This document shows, piece by piece, positions 22,084-33,500 of a stretch of DNA of 64,000 bases (the first letter of the stretch is position 1; each line of letters starts with the position of its first letter). The translations under genes were made by a program, and so were the position numbers. This DNA comes from Megaustenia siamemsis (taxonomy: Eukaryota; Mollusca; Gastropoda; Stylommatophora; Ariophantidae), in the NCBI GenBank assembly GCA_032433765.1, contig JAVIAB010000051.1, forward strand, positions 146,826,568 through 146,890,567. Reading direction: 5' to 3'. The notes beneath the pieces were generated by a model that was not told the origin of the DNA, did not search any database, and worked only from the letters and a program-made list of their open reading frames with translations.

Positions 22084-23189
22084 GGGAAACATGCAACATA
22101 TTATTACTGCTAACTTTCTGAAATTACTGAGGATAATTATGTAAAACTTACGTGTTTGAAATATTCAATGCCCAAACACACACAGTTCATCAATGTGTGG
22201 TCAAATTAATTGTGAATGCTTTATTTTCTTTCTGATCTTTAGCCTTTTCATTGTAGAAACGGGGGTAACTCTGACACATGCACGTATACATAGATTTTGT
22301 GTATCACAGGTGGGTGGAAACAAGCAAAATGTTGATCTTCAACAGTAACTGCTCAGAAGGTTCAACCAAGAGCTTCTCCTATGATTGATCTTGCCATGGG
22401 AATGACAGTTCTCATCCACAGAATGATAATGCAATTTTATTTTTGAAAGGGTCTCACCTCTTTTCTCTTGCATCTCTTTTCTTCTAACCTTGACTTCATT
22501 TCTGGGATGAGCCAGCTTTGACAGCCTCACCCATGACTAATCACATCTGACACCATGCAACACTATAACCCAATAGATGTTCTACTATAATATGAAGTTC
22601 CATGCTTTAAAACTTGACCATTATATCACCTATACAAATGTGCTCCTCTGATGTGTCTCCACCACAGAGTGATAGAGGAGTCTGTGTTTCTATATCCCCA
22701 AAAAACTGTTCTAGCGAAAGCAATGCTAACAAGGGATCATTCAAGCTGGACAGATCAAAGGGCTAGGACCAGGAACAGTGAGACACAAACATGTTGAAAT
22801 TAGATGCACTGGGCTACATGTCAAACATAACAGTGCAACATAACTTTCACCATGAAGATGTTACAATCTAGAACAGAGCAATATGGTGCTCATCTTGTGG
22901 AGTCTCATCAGGCTACAAGAGTGCCAGGTCCCCTGCTTTGAAAGGAACCGACTAATGTTATTGATGGTCACCTTCCCATGTTCTGGAGTCAAGGCACAGA
23001 GAAATGGCAAGAGCTACTGACCAAATACCAACAGTACACTAAATATATGAACATATTGGGACAAGCTATATGAAGATGTCACCAACCTTGAGGTATGTTC
23101 TTCAAACTTCTGAATGTTGACATCTAAAGGTGTACGCAGAAGAAGAAGACGACTTCATTTCTTTTTAAAATGTTATCATGTCACTTTTT
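22084..23189. other. Putative TLK intron sequence, no exon recognised
   Basis: About 1.1 kb upstream of the penultimate TLK exon. A minus-strand stretch at 22455-22500 ends in GAG/GTGAGA and encodes a Lys/Glu-rich peptide, but at about 45 nt and with no kinase similarity it is not accepted as an exon. Confidence 0.4.
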
Positions 23190-23570
23190 TTATATCTTCT
23201 CCACAGTCTATGATCTTCTGCCAACTTTTCCTAGCTTTCAATCACTAATTGAGAATTCACTTAAGGATGCCTTGCAGACATCTTTGTATCTTAATTTTGG
23301 CCTAGCACCAGCTGCTTCCCATATATAAGCTCCCCATACAATATCTGCGATTGATGTCCACTTTTCTAACATTTCCCAGCCGCCTTAATCTTTGACACTA
23401 TGAGTGTTGTCACAATGGAAGCTTAGAACACTGCAGGGCATCTGAGTTGGTTACTTTGTTCTACCATTTGATGTTCATGATTTTTTTTAAGACTGTGCAT
23501 GTGGAAACTGTGTAGTCTTCTTTCATGCCTTGTTTAGGTTGTCCAAGTTTGAGATTCACTCAGAAATGCT
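23190..23570 (-). pseudogene. LINE ORF2, post-reverse-transcriptase C-terminal segment
   Basis: The minus strand, with several frameshifts and stops, carries the conserved region behind the reverse transcriptase of an APE-type LINE. In order: SESQTWTT-TRHERRLHSFH (family YGSExWT-Y-RH-R-L--FH), then KKIMNIKW-NKVTNSDAL (LRxILNIKWQDKVTNTEVL). Then follow LRRLGNVRKVD (LRWLGHVxRMD), ILYGEL, and ARPKLRYKDVCKASLSEF (GRPKLRYKDVCKRDL), and finally the expected spacing to a degraded WE--A-DR--WR. The same strand has this element's endonuclease start 100 bp upstream. It is therefore one LINE copy that has lost most of its endonuclease and all of its core reverse transcriptase. It lies in the same orientation as TLK. 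Confidence 0.85.
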
Positions 23571-23674
23571 ATAAGCATGCAGGTTTGATATATTAGAAAC
23601 TTTGTCATTAATTTTATTTTATGTTATTCTATACCAATTGTGTTAGTTTACCAAATGTTGTGGCTGCCTCACTA

Positions 23675-23863
23675 ATTTGTAAAATTTAGTTCTTCCTCAA
23701 GAAAGATGGCGGTCTCACAACCTGCAAGCCTGGATTCCTGGAAGACTTGGATGTCTACATGTATCTGCTTCAGTTCCATGTAGATGAGAGCTGACTTTAC
23801 AATGTGTCAGTCTTTCAACAAGTCTAGCTTGTCACGTCCAGGCCACATTGTGATCATGTTCCA
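23675..23863 (-). pseudogene. LINE APE endonuclease N-terminus, source of the 85-bp satellite
   Basis: A minus-strand frame of 63 codons with a single TGA runs from inside the first satellite unit out into unique sequence. It reads WNMITMWPGRDKLDLLKD, stop, HIVKSALIYMELKQIHVDI, then QVFQESRLAGCETAIFLEEE. This is the start of the APE-type endonuclease of invertebrate LINEs (consensus WNVRTM-PG...K-A-I--EL----VDI--LQE-RL-G...E), including the E of the QE-R active-site block. The first 28 codons are one 85-bp satellite unit; the remainder lies outside the array. The frame is continuous across the boundary, which shows that the satellite unit is a piece of this LINE. Confidence 0.8.
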
Positions 23864-26800
23864 TGTAGATGAGAGCTGACTTTCCAATGTGTCAGTCTTT
23901 CAACAAGTCTAGCTTGTCACGTCCAGAGCACATTGTGATCATGTTCCATGTAGATGAGAGCTGACTTTCCAATGTGTCAGTCTTTCAACAAGTCTAGCTT
24001 GTCACGTCCAGGCCACATTGTGATCATGTTCCATGTAGATGAGAGCTGACTTTCCAATGTGTCAGTCTTTCAACAAGTCTAGCTTGTCACGTCCAGGCCA
24101 CATTGTGATCATGTTCCATGTAGATGAGAGCTGACTTTCCAATGTGTCAGTCTTTCAACAAGTCTAGCTTGTCACGTCCAGGCCACATTGTGATCATGTT
24201 CCATGTAGATGAGAGCTGACTTTCCAATGTGTCAGTCTTTCAACAAGTCTAGCTTGTCACGTCCAGGCCACATTGTGATCATGTTCCATGTAGATGAGAG
24301 CTGACTTTCCAATGTGTCAGTCTTTCAACAAGTCTAGCTTGTCACGTCCAGGGCACATTGTGATCATGTTCCATGTAGATGAGAGCTGACTTTCCAATGT
24401 GTCAGTCTTTCAACAAGTCTAGCTTGTCACGTCCAGGGCACATTGTGATCATGTTCCATGTAGATGAGAGCTGACTTTCCAATGTGTCAGTCTTTCAACA
24501 AGTCTAGCTTGTCACGTCCAGGCCACATTGTGATCATGTTCCATGTAGATGAGAGCTGACTTTCCAATGTGTCAGTCTTTCAACAAGTCTAGCTTGTCAC
24601 GTCCAGGCACATTGTGATCATGTTCCATGTAGATGAGAGCTGACTTTCCAATGTGTCAGTCTTTCAACAAGTCTAGCTTGTCACGTCCAGGCCACATTGT
24701 GATCATGTTCCATGTAGATGAGAGCTGACTTTCCAATGTGTCAGTCTTTCAACAAGTCTAGCTTGTCACGTCCAGGCCACATTGTGATCATGTTCCATGT
24801 AGATGAGAGCTGACTTTCCAATGTGTCAGTCTTTCAACAAGTCTAGCTTGTCACGTCCAGGCCACATTGTGATCATGTTCCATGTAGATGAGAGCTGACT
24901 TTCCAATGTGTCAGTCTTTCAACAAGTCTAGCTTGTCACGTCCAGGCCACATTGTGATCATGTTCCATGTAGATGAGAGCTGACTTTCCAATGTGTCAGT
25001 CTTTCAACAAGTCTAGCTTGTCACGTCCAGGCCACATTGTGATCAGTTCCATGTAGATGAGAGCTGACTTTCCAATGTGTCAGTCTTTCAACAAGTCTAG
25101 CTTGTCACGTCCAGAGCACATTGTGATCATGTTCCATGTAGATGAGAGCTGACTTTCCAATGTGTCAGTCTTTCAACAAGTCTAGCTTGTCACGTCCAGG
25201 CCACATTGTGATCATGTTCCATGTAGATGAGAGCTGACTTTCCAATGTGTCAGTCTTTCAACAAGTCTAGCTTGTCACGTCCAGGCCACATTGTGATCAT
25301 GTTCCATGTAGATGAGAGCTGACTTTCCAATGTGTCAGTCTTTCAACAAGTCTAGCTTGTCACGTCCAGGCCACATTGTGATCATGTTCCATGTAGATGA
25401 GAGCTGACTTTCAATGTGTCAGTCTTTCAACAAGTCTAGCTTGTCACGTCCAGGCCACATTGTGATCATGTTCCATGTAGATGAGAGCTGACTTTCCAAT
25501 GTGTCAGTCTTTCAACAAGTCTAGCTTGTCACGTCCAGGCCACATTGTGATCATGTTCCATGTAGATGAGAGCTGACTTTACAATGTGTCAGTCTTTCAA
25601 CAAGTCTAGCTTGTCACGTCCAGGCCACATTGTGATCATGTTCCATGTAGATGAGAGCTGACTTTACAATGTGTCAGTCTTTCAACAAGTCTAGCTTGTC
25701 ACGTCCAGGCCACATTGTGATCATGTTCCATGTAGATGAGAGCTGACTTTCCAATGTGTCAGTCTTTCAACAAGTCTAGCTTGTCACGTCCAGGCCACAT
25801 TGTGATCATGTTCCATGTAGATGAGAGCTGACTTTCCAATGTGTCAGTCTTTCAACAAGTCTAGCTTGTCACGTCCAGGCCACATTGTGATCATGTTCCA
25901 TGTAGATGAGAGCTGACTTTCCAATGTGTCAGTCTTTCAACAAGTCTAGCTTGTCACGTCCAGGGCACATTGTGATCATGTTCCATGTAGATGAGAGCTG
26001 ACTTTCCAATGTGTCAGTCTTTCAACAAGTCTAGCTTGTCACGTCCAGGCCACATTGTGATCATGTTCCATGTAGATGAGAGCTGACTTTCCAATGTGTC
26101 AGTCTTTCAACAAGTCTAGCTTGTCACGTCCAGGGCACATTGTGTCATGTTCCATGTAGATGAGAGCTGACTTTACAATGTGTCAGTCTTTCAACAAGTC
26201 TAGCTTGTCACGTCCAGGCCACATTGTGATCATGTTCCATGTAGATGAGAGCTGACTTTACAATGTGTCAGTCTTTCAACAAGTCTAGCTTGTCACGTCC
26301 AGGCCACATTGTGATCATGTTCCATGTAGATGAGAGCTGACTTTCCAATGTGTCAGTCTTTCAACAAGTCTAGCTTGTCACGTCCAGGGCACATTGTGAT
26401 CATGTTCCATGTAGATGAGAGCTGACTTTCCAATGTGTCAGTCTTTCAACAAGTCTAGCTTGTCACGTCCAGGCCACATTGTGATCATGTTCCATGTAGA
26501 TGAGAGCTGACTTTCCAATGTGTCAGTCTTTCAACAAGTCTAGCTTGTCACGTCCAGGCCACATTGTGATCATGTTCCATGTAGATGAGAGCTGACTTTC
26601 CAATGTGTCAGTCTTTCAACAAGTCTAGCTTGTCACGTCCAGGCACATTGTGATCATGTTCCATGTAGATGAGAGCTGACTTTCCAATGTGTCAGTCTTT
26701 CAACAAGTCTAGCTTGTCACGTCCAGGGCACATTGTGATCATGTTCCATGTAGATGAGAGCTGACTTTCCAATGTGTCAGTCTTTCAACAAGTCTAGCTT

Positions 26801-27582
26801 GTCACGTCCAGGCCACATTGTGATCATGTTCCATGTAGATGAGAGCTGACTTTCCAATGTGTCAGTCTTTCAACAAGTCTAGCTTGTCACGTCCAGGCCA
26901 CATTGTGATCATGTTCCATGTAGATGAGAGCTGACTTTCCAATGTGTCAGTCTTTCAACAAGTCTAGCTTGTCACGTCCAGGCCACATTGTGATCATGTT
27001 CCATGTAGATGAGAGCTGACTTTCCAATGTGTCAGTCTTTCAACAAGTCTAGCTTGTCACGTCCAGGCCACATTGTGATCATGTTCCATGTAGATGAGAG
27101 CTGACTTTCCAATGTGTCAGTCTTTCAACAAGTCTAGCTTGTCACGTCCAGGCCACATTGTGATCATGTTCCATGTAGATGAGAGCTGACTTTCCAATGT
27201 GTCAGTCTTTCAACAAGTCTAGCTTGTCACGTCCAGGCCACATTGTGATCATGTTCCATGTAGATGAGAGCTGACTTTCCAATGTGTCAGTCTTTCAACA
27301 AGTCTAGCTTGTCACGTCCAGGCCACATTGTGATCATGTTCCATGTAGATGAGAGCTGACTTTCCAATGTGTCAGTCTTTCAACAAGTCTAGCTTGTCAC
27401 GTCCAGAGGCACATTGTGATCATGTTCCATGTAGATGAGAGCTGACTTTCCAATGTGTCAGTCTTTCAACAAGTCTAGCTTGTCACGTCCAGGCCACATT
27501 GTGATCATGTTCCATGTAGATGAGAGCTGACTTTCCAATGTGTCAGTCTTTCAACAAGTCTAGCTTGTCACGTCCAGGCCAC
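23773..27582. repeat. Satellite, left (variant-rich) zone
   Basis: Units here carry recurrent variants: TTTACAATG instead of TTTCCAATG (shared with the LINE-flanking first unit), CCAGGGCAC, CCAGAGCAC, CCAGGCAC, and a few 1-2 base indels. This zone is next to the LINE source and holds the most diverse units. Confidence 0.85.
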
Positions 27583-30500
27583 TTGTGATCATGTTCCATG
27601 TAGATGAGAGCTGACTTTCCAATGTGTCAGTCTTTCAACAAGTCTAGCTTGTCACGTCCAGGCCACATTGTGATCATGTTCCATGTAGATGAGAGCTGAC
27701 TTTCCAATGTGTCAGTCTTTCAACAAGTCTAGCTTGTCACGTCCAGGCCACATTGTGATCATGTTCCATGTAGATGAGAGCTGACTTTCCAATGTGTCAG
27801 TCTTTCAACAAGTCTAGCTTGTCACGTCCAGGCCACATTGTGATCATGTTCCATGTAGATGAGAGCTGACTTTCCAATGTGTCAGTCTTTCAACAAGTCT
27901 AGCTTGTCACGTCCAGGCCACATTGTGATCATGTTCCATGTAGATGAGAGCTGACTTTCCAATGTGTCAGTCTTTCAACAAGTCTAGCTTGTCACGTCCA
28001 GGCCACATTGTGATCATGTTCCATGTAGATGAGAGCTGACTTTCCAATGTGTCAGTCTTTCAACAAGTCTAGCTTGTCACGTCCAGGCCACATTGTGATC
28101 ATGTTCCATGTAGATGAGAGCTGACTTTCCAATGTGTCAGTCTTTCAACAAGTCTAGCTTGTCACGTCCAGGCCACATTGTGATCATGTTCCATGTAGAT
28201 GAGAGCTGACTTTCCAATGTGTCAGTCTTTCAACAAGTCTAGCTTGTCACGTCCAGGCCACATTGTGATCATGTTCCATGTAGATGAGAGCTGACTTTCC
28301 AATGTGTCAGTCTTTCAACAAGTCTAGCTTGTCACGTCCAGGCCACATTGTGATCATGTTCCATGTAGATGAGAGCTGACTTTCCAATGTGTCAGTCTTT
28401 CAACAAGTCTAGCTTGTCACGTCCAGGCCACATTGTGATCATGTTCCATGTAGATGAGAGCTGACTTTCCAATGTGTCAGTCTTTCAACAAGTCTAGCTT
28501 GTCACGTCCAGGCCACATTGTGATCATGTTCCATGTAGATGAGAGCTGACTTTCCAATGTGTCAGTCTTTCAACAAGTCTAGCTTGTCACGTCCAGGCCA
28601 CATTGTGATCATGTTCCATGTAGATGAGAGCTGACTTTCCAATGTGTCAGTCTTTCAACAAGTCTAGCTTGTCACGTCCAGGCCACATTGTGATCATGTT
28701 CCATGTAGATGAGAGCTGACTTTCCAATGTGTCAGTCTTTCAACAAGTCTAGCTTGTCACGTCCAGGCCACATTGTGATCATGTTCCATGTAGATGAGAG
28801 CTGACTTTCCAATGTGTCAGTCTTTCAACAAGTCTAGCTTGTCACGTCCAGGCCACATTGTGATCATGTTCCATGTAGATGAGAGCTGACTTTCCAATGT
28901 GTCAGTCTTTCAACAAGTCTAGCTTGTCACGTCCAGGCCACATTGTGATCATGTTCCATGTAGATGAGAGCTGACTTTCCAATGTGTCAGTCTTTCAACA
29001 AGTCTAGCTTGTCACGTCCAGGCCACATTGTGATCATGTTCCATGTAGATGAGAGCTGACTTTCCAATGTGTCAGTCTTTCAACAAGTCTAGCTTGTCAC
29101 GTCCAGGCCACATTGTGATCATGTTCCATGTAGATGAGAGCTGACTTTACAATGTGTCAGTCTTTCAACAAGTCTAGCTTGTCACGTCCAGGCCACATTG
29201 TGATCATGTTCCATGTAGATGAGAGCTGACTTTCCAATGTGTCAGTCTTTCAACAAGTCTAGCTTGTCACGTCCAGGCCACATTGTGATCATGTTCCATG
29301 TAGATGAGAGCTGACTTTCCAATGTGTCAGTCTTTCAACAAGTCTAGCTTGTCACGTCCAGGCCACATTGTGATCATGTTCCATGTAGATGAGAGCTGAC
29401 TTTCCAATGTGTCAGTCTTTCAACAAGTCTAGCTTGTCACGTCCAGGCCACATTGTGATCATGTTCCATGTAGATGAGAGCTGACTTTCCAATGTGTCAG
29501 TCTTTCAACAAGTCTAGCTTGTCACGTCCAGGCCACATTGTGATCATGTTCCATGTAGATGAGAGCTGACTTTCCAATGTGTCAGTCTTTCAACAAGTCT
29601 AGCTTGTCACGTCCAGGCCACATTGTGATCATGTTCCATGTAGATGAGAGCTGACTTTCCAATGTGTCAGTCTTTCAACAAGTCTAGCTTGTCACGTCCA
29701 GGCCACATTGTGATCATGTTCCATGTAGATGAGAGCTGACTTTCCAATGTGTCAGTCTTTCAACAAGTCTAGCTTGTCACGTCCAGGCCACATTGTGATC
29801 ATGTTCCATGTAGATGAGAGCTGACTTTCCAATGTGTCAGTCTTTCAACAAGTCTAGCTTGTCACGTCCAGGCCACATTGTGATCATGTTCCATGTAGAT
29901 GAGAGCTGACTTTCCAATGTGTCAGTCTTTCAACAAGTCTAGCTTGTCACGTCCAGGCCACATTGTGATCATGTTCCATGTAGATGAGAGCTGACTTTCC
30001 AATGTGTCAGTCTTTCAACAAGTCTAGCTTGTCACGTCCAGGCCACATTGTGATCATGTTCCATGTAGATGAGAGCTGACTTTCCAATGTGTCAGTCTTT
30101 CAACAAGTCTAGCTTGTCACGTCCAGGCCACATTGTGATCATGTTCCATGTAGATGAGAGCTGACTTTCCAATGTGTCAGTCTTTCAACAAGTCTAGCTT
30201 GTCACGTCCAGGCCACATTGTGATCATGTTCCATGTAGATGAGAGCTGACTTTCCAATGTGTCAGTCTTTCAACAAGTCTAGCTTGTCACGTCCAGGCCA
30301 CATTGTGATCATGTTCCATGTAGATGAGAGCTGACTTTCCAATGTGTCAGTCTTTCAACAAGTCTAGCTTGTCACGTCCAGGCCACATTGTGATCATGTT
30401 CCATGTAGATGAGAGCTGACTTTCCAATGTGTCAGTCTTTCAACAAGTCTAGCTTGTCACGTCCAGGCCACATTGTGATCATGTTCCATGTAGATGAGAG

Positions 30501-33500
30501 CTGACTTTCCAATGTGTCAGTCTTTCAACAAGTCTAGCTTGTCACGTCCAGGCCACATTGTGATCATGTTCCATGTAGATGAGAGCTGACTTTCCAATGT
30601 GTCAGTCTTTCAACAAGTCTAGCTTGTCACGTCCAGGCCACATTGTGATCATGTTCCATGTAGATGAGAGCTGACTTTCCAATGTGTCAGTCTTTCAACA
30701 AGTCTAGCTTGTCACGTCCAGGCCACATTGTGATCATGTTCCATGTAGATGAGAGCTGACTTTCCAATGTGTCAGTCTTTCAACAAGTCTAGCTTGTCAC
30801 GTCCAGGCCACATTGTGATCATGTTCCATGTAGATGAGAGCTGACTTTCCAATGTGTCAGTCTTTCAACAAGTCTAGCTTGTCACGTCCAGGCCACATTG
30901 TGATCATGTTCCATGTAGATGAGAGCTGACTTTCCAATGTGTCAGTCTTTCAACAAGTCTAGCTTGTCACGTCCAGGCCACATTGTGATCATGTTCCATG
31001 TAGATGAGAGCTGACTTTCCAATGTGTCAGTCTTTCAACAAGTCTAGCTTGTCACGTCCAGGCCACATTGTGATCATGTTCCATGTAGATGAGAGCTGAC
31101 TTTCCAATGTGTCAGTCTTTCAACAAGTCTAGCTTGTCACGTCCAGGCCACATTGTGATCATGTTCCATGTAGATGAGAGCTGACTTTCCAATGTGTCAG
31201 TCTTTCAACAAGTCTAGCTTGTCACGTCCAGGCCACATTGTGATCATGTTCCATGTAGATGAGAGCTGACTTTCCAATGTGTCAGTCTTTCAACAAGTCT
31301 AGCTTGTCACGTCCAGGCCACATTGTGATCATGTTCCATGTAGATGAGAGCTGACTTTCCAATGTGTCAGTCTTTCAACAAGTCTAGCTTGTCACGTCCA
31401 GGCCACATTGTGATCATGTTCCATGTAGATGAGAGCTGACTTTCCAATGTGTCAGTCTTTCAACAAGTCTAGCTTGTCACGTCCAGGCCACATTGTGATC
31501 ATGTTCCATGTAGATGAGAGCTGACTTTCCAATGTGTCAGTCTTTCAACAAGTCTAGCTTGTCACGTCCAGGCCACATTGTGATCATGTTCCATGTAGAT
31601 GAGAGCTGACTTTCCAATGTGTCAGTCTTTCAACAAGTCTAGCTTGTCACGTCCAGGCCACATTGTGATCATGTTCCATGTAGATGAGAGCTGACTTTCC
31701 AATGTGTCAGTCTTTCAACAAGTCTAGCTTGTCACGTCCAGGCCACATTGTGATCATGTTCCATGTAGATGAGAGCTGACTTTCCAATGTGTCAGTCTTT
31801 CAACAAGTCTAGCTTGTCACGTCCAGGCCACATTGTGATCATGTTCCATGTAGATGAGAGCTGACTTTCCAATGTGTCAGTCTTTCAACAAGTCTAGCTT
31901 GTCACGTCCAGGCCACATTGTGATCATGTTCCATGTAGATGAGAGCTGACTTTCCAATGTGTCAGTCTTTCAACAAGTCTAGCTTGTCACGTCCAGGCCA
32001 CATTGTGATCATGTTCCATGTAGATGAGAGCTGACTTTCCAATGTGTCAGTCTTTCAACAAGTCTAGCTTGTCACGTCCAGGCCACATTGTGATCATGTT
32101 CCATGTAGATGAGAGCTGACTTTCCAATGTGTCAGTCTTTCAACAAGTCTAGCTTGTCACGTCCAGGCCACATTGTGATCATGTTCCATGTAGATGAGAG
32201 CTGACTTTCCAATGTGTCAGTCTTTCAACAAGTCTAGCTTGTCACGTCCAGGCCACATTGTGATCATGTTCCATGTAGATGAGAGCTGACTTTCCAATGT
32301 GTCAGTCTTTCAACAAGTCTAGCTTGTCACGTCCAGGCCACATTGTGATCATGTTCCATGTAGATGAGAGCTGACTTTCCAATGTGTCAGTCTTTCAACA
32401 AGTCTAGCTTGTCACGTCCAGGCCACATTGTGATCATGTTCCATGTAGATGAGAGCTGACTTTCCAATGTGTCAGTCTTTCAACAAGTCTAGCTTGTCAC
32501 GTCCAGGCCACATTGTGATCATGTTCCATGTAGATGAGAGCTGACTTTCCAATGTGTCAGTCTTTCAACAAGTCTAGCTTGTCACGTCCAGGCCACATTG
32601 TGATCATGTTCCATGTAGATGAGAGCTGACTTTCCAATGTGTCAGTCTTTCAACAAGTCTAGCTTGTCACGTCCAGGCCACATTGTGATCATGTTCCATG
32701 TAGATGAGAGCTGACTTTCCAATGTGTCAGTCTTTCAACAAGTCTAGCTTGTCACGTCCAGGCCACATTGTGATCATGTTCCATGTAGATGAGAGCTGAC
32801 TTTCCAATGTGTCAGTCTTTCAACAAGTCTAGCTTGTCACGTCCAGGCCACATTGTGATCATGTTCCATGTAGATGAGAGCTGACTTTCCAATGTGTCAG
32901 TCTTTCAACAAGTCTAGCTTGTCACGTCCAGGCCACATTGTGATCATGTTCCATGTAGATGAGAGCTGACTTTCCAATGTGTCAGTCTTTCAACAAGTCT
33001 AGCTTGTCACGTCCAGGCCACATTGTGATCATGTTCCATGTAGATGAGAGCTGACTTTCCAATGTGTCAGTCTTTCAACAAGTCTAGCTTGTCACGTCCA
33101 GGCCACATTGTGATCATGTTCCATGTAGATGAGAGCTGACTTTCCAATGTGTCAGTCTTTCAACAAGTCTAGCTTGTCACGTCCAGGCCACATTGTGATC
33201 ATGTTCCATGTAGATGAGAGCTGACTTTCCAATGTGTCAGTCTTTCAACAAGTCTAGCTTGTCACGTCCAGGCCACATTGTGATCATGTTCCATGTAGAT
33301 GAGAGCTGACTTTCCAATGTGTCAGTCTTTCAACAAGTCTAGCTTGTCACGTCCAGGCCACATTGTGATCATGTTCCATGTAGATGAGAGCTGACTTTCC
33401 AATGTGTCAGTCTTTCAACAAGTCTAGCTTGTCACGTCCAGGCCACATTGTGATCATGTTCCATGTAGATGAGAGCTGACTTTCCAATGTGTCAGTCTTT

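Noticed and set aside
22455..22500. A Lys/Glu-rich mini-exon with GAG/GTGAGA donor on the minus strand
   Set aside because: It is too short and has no kinase similarity. Its coiled-coil-like composition would be in the wrong place in TLK, just before the kinase C-lobe.
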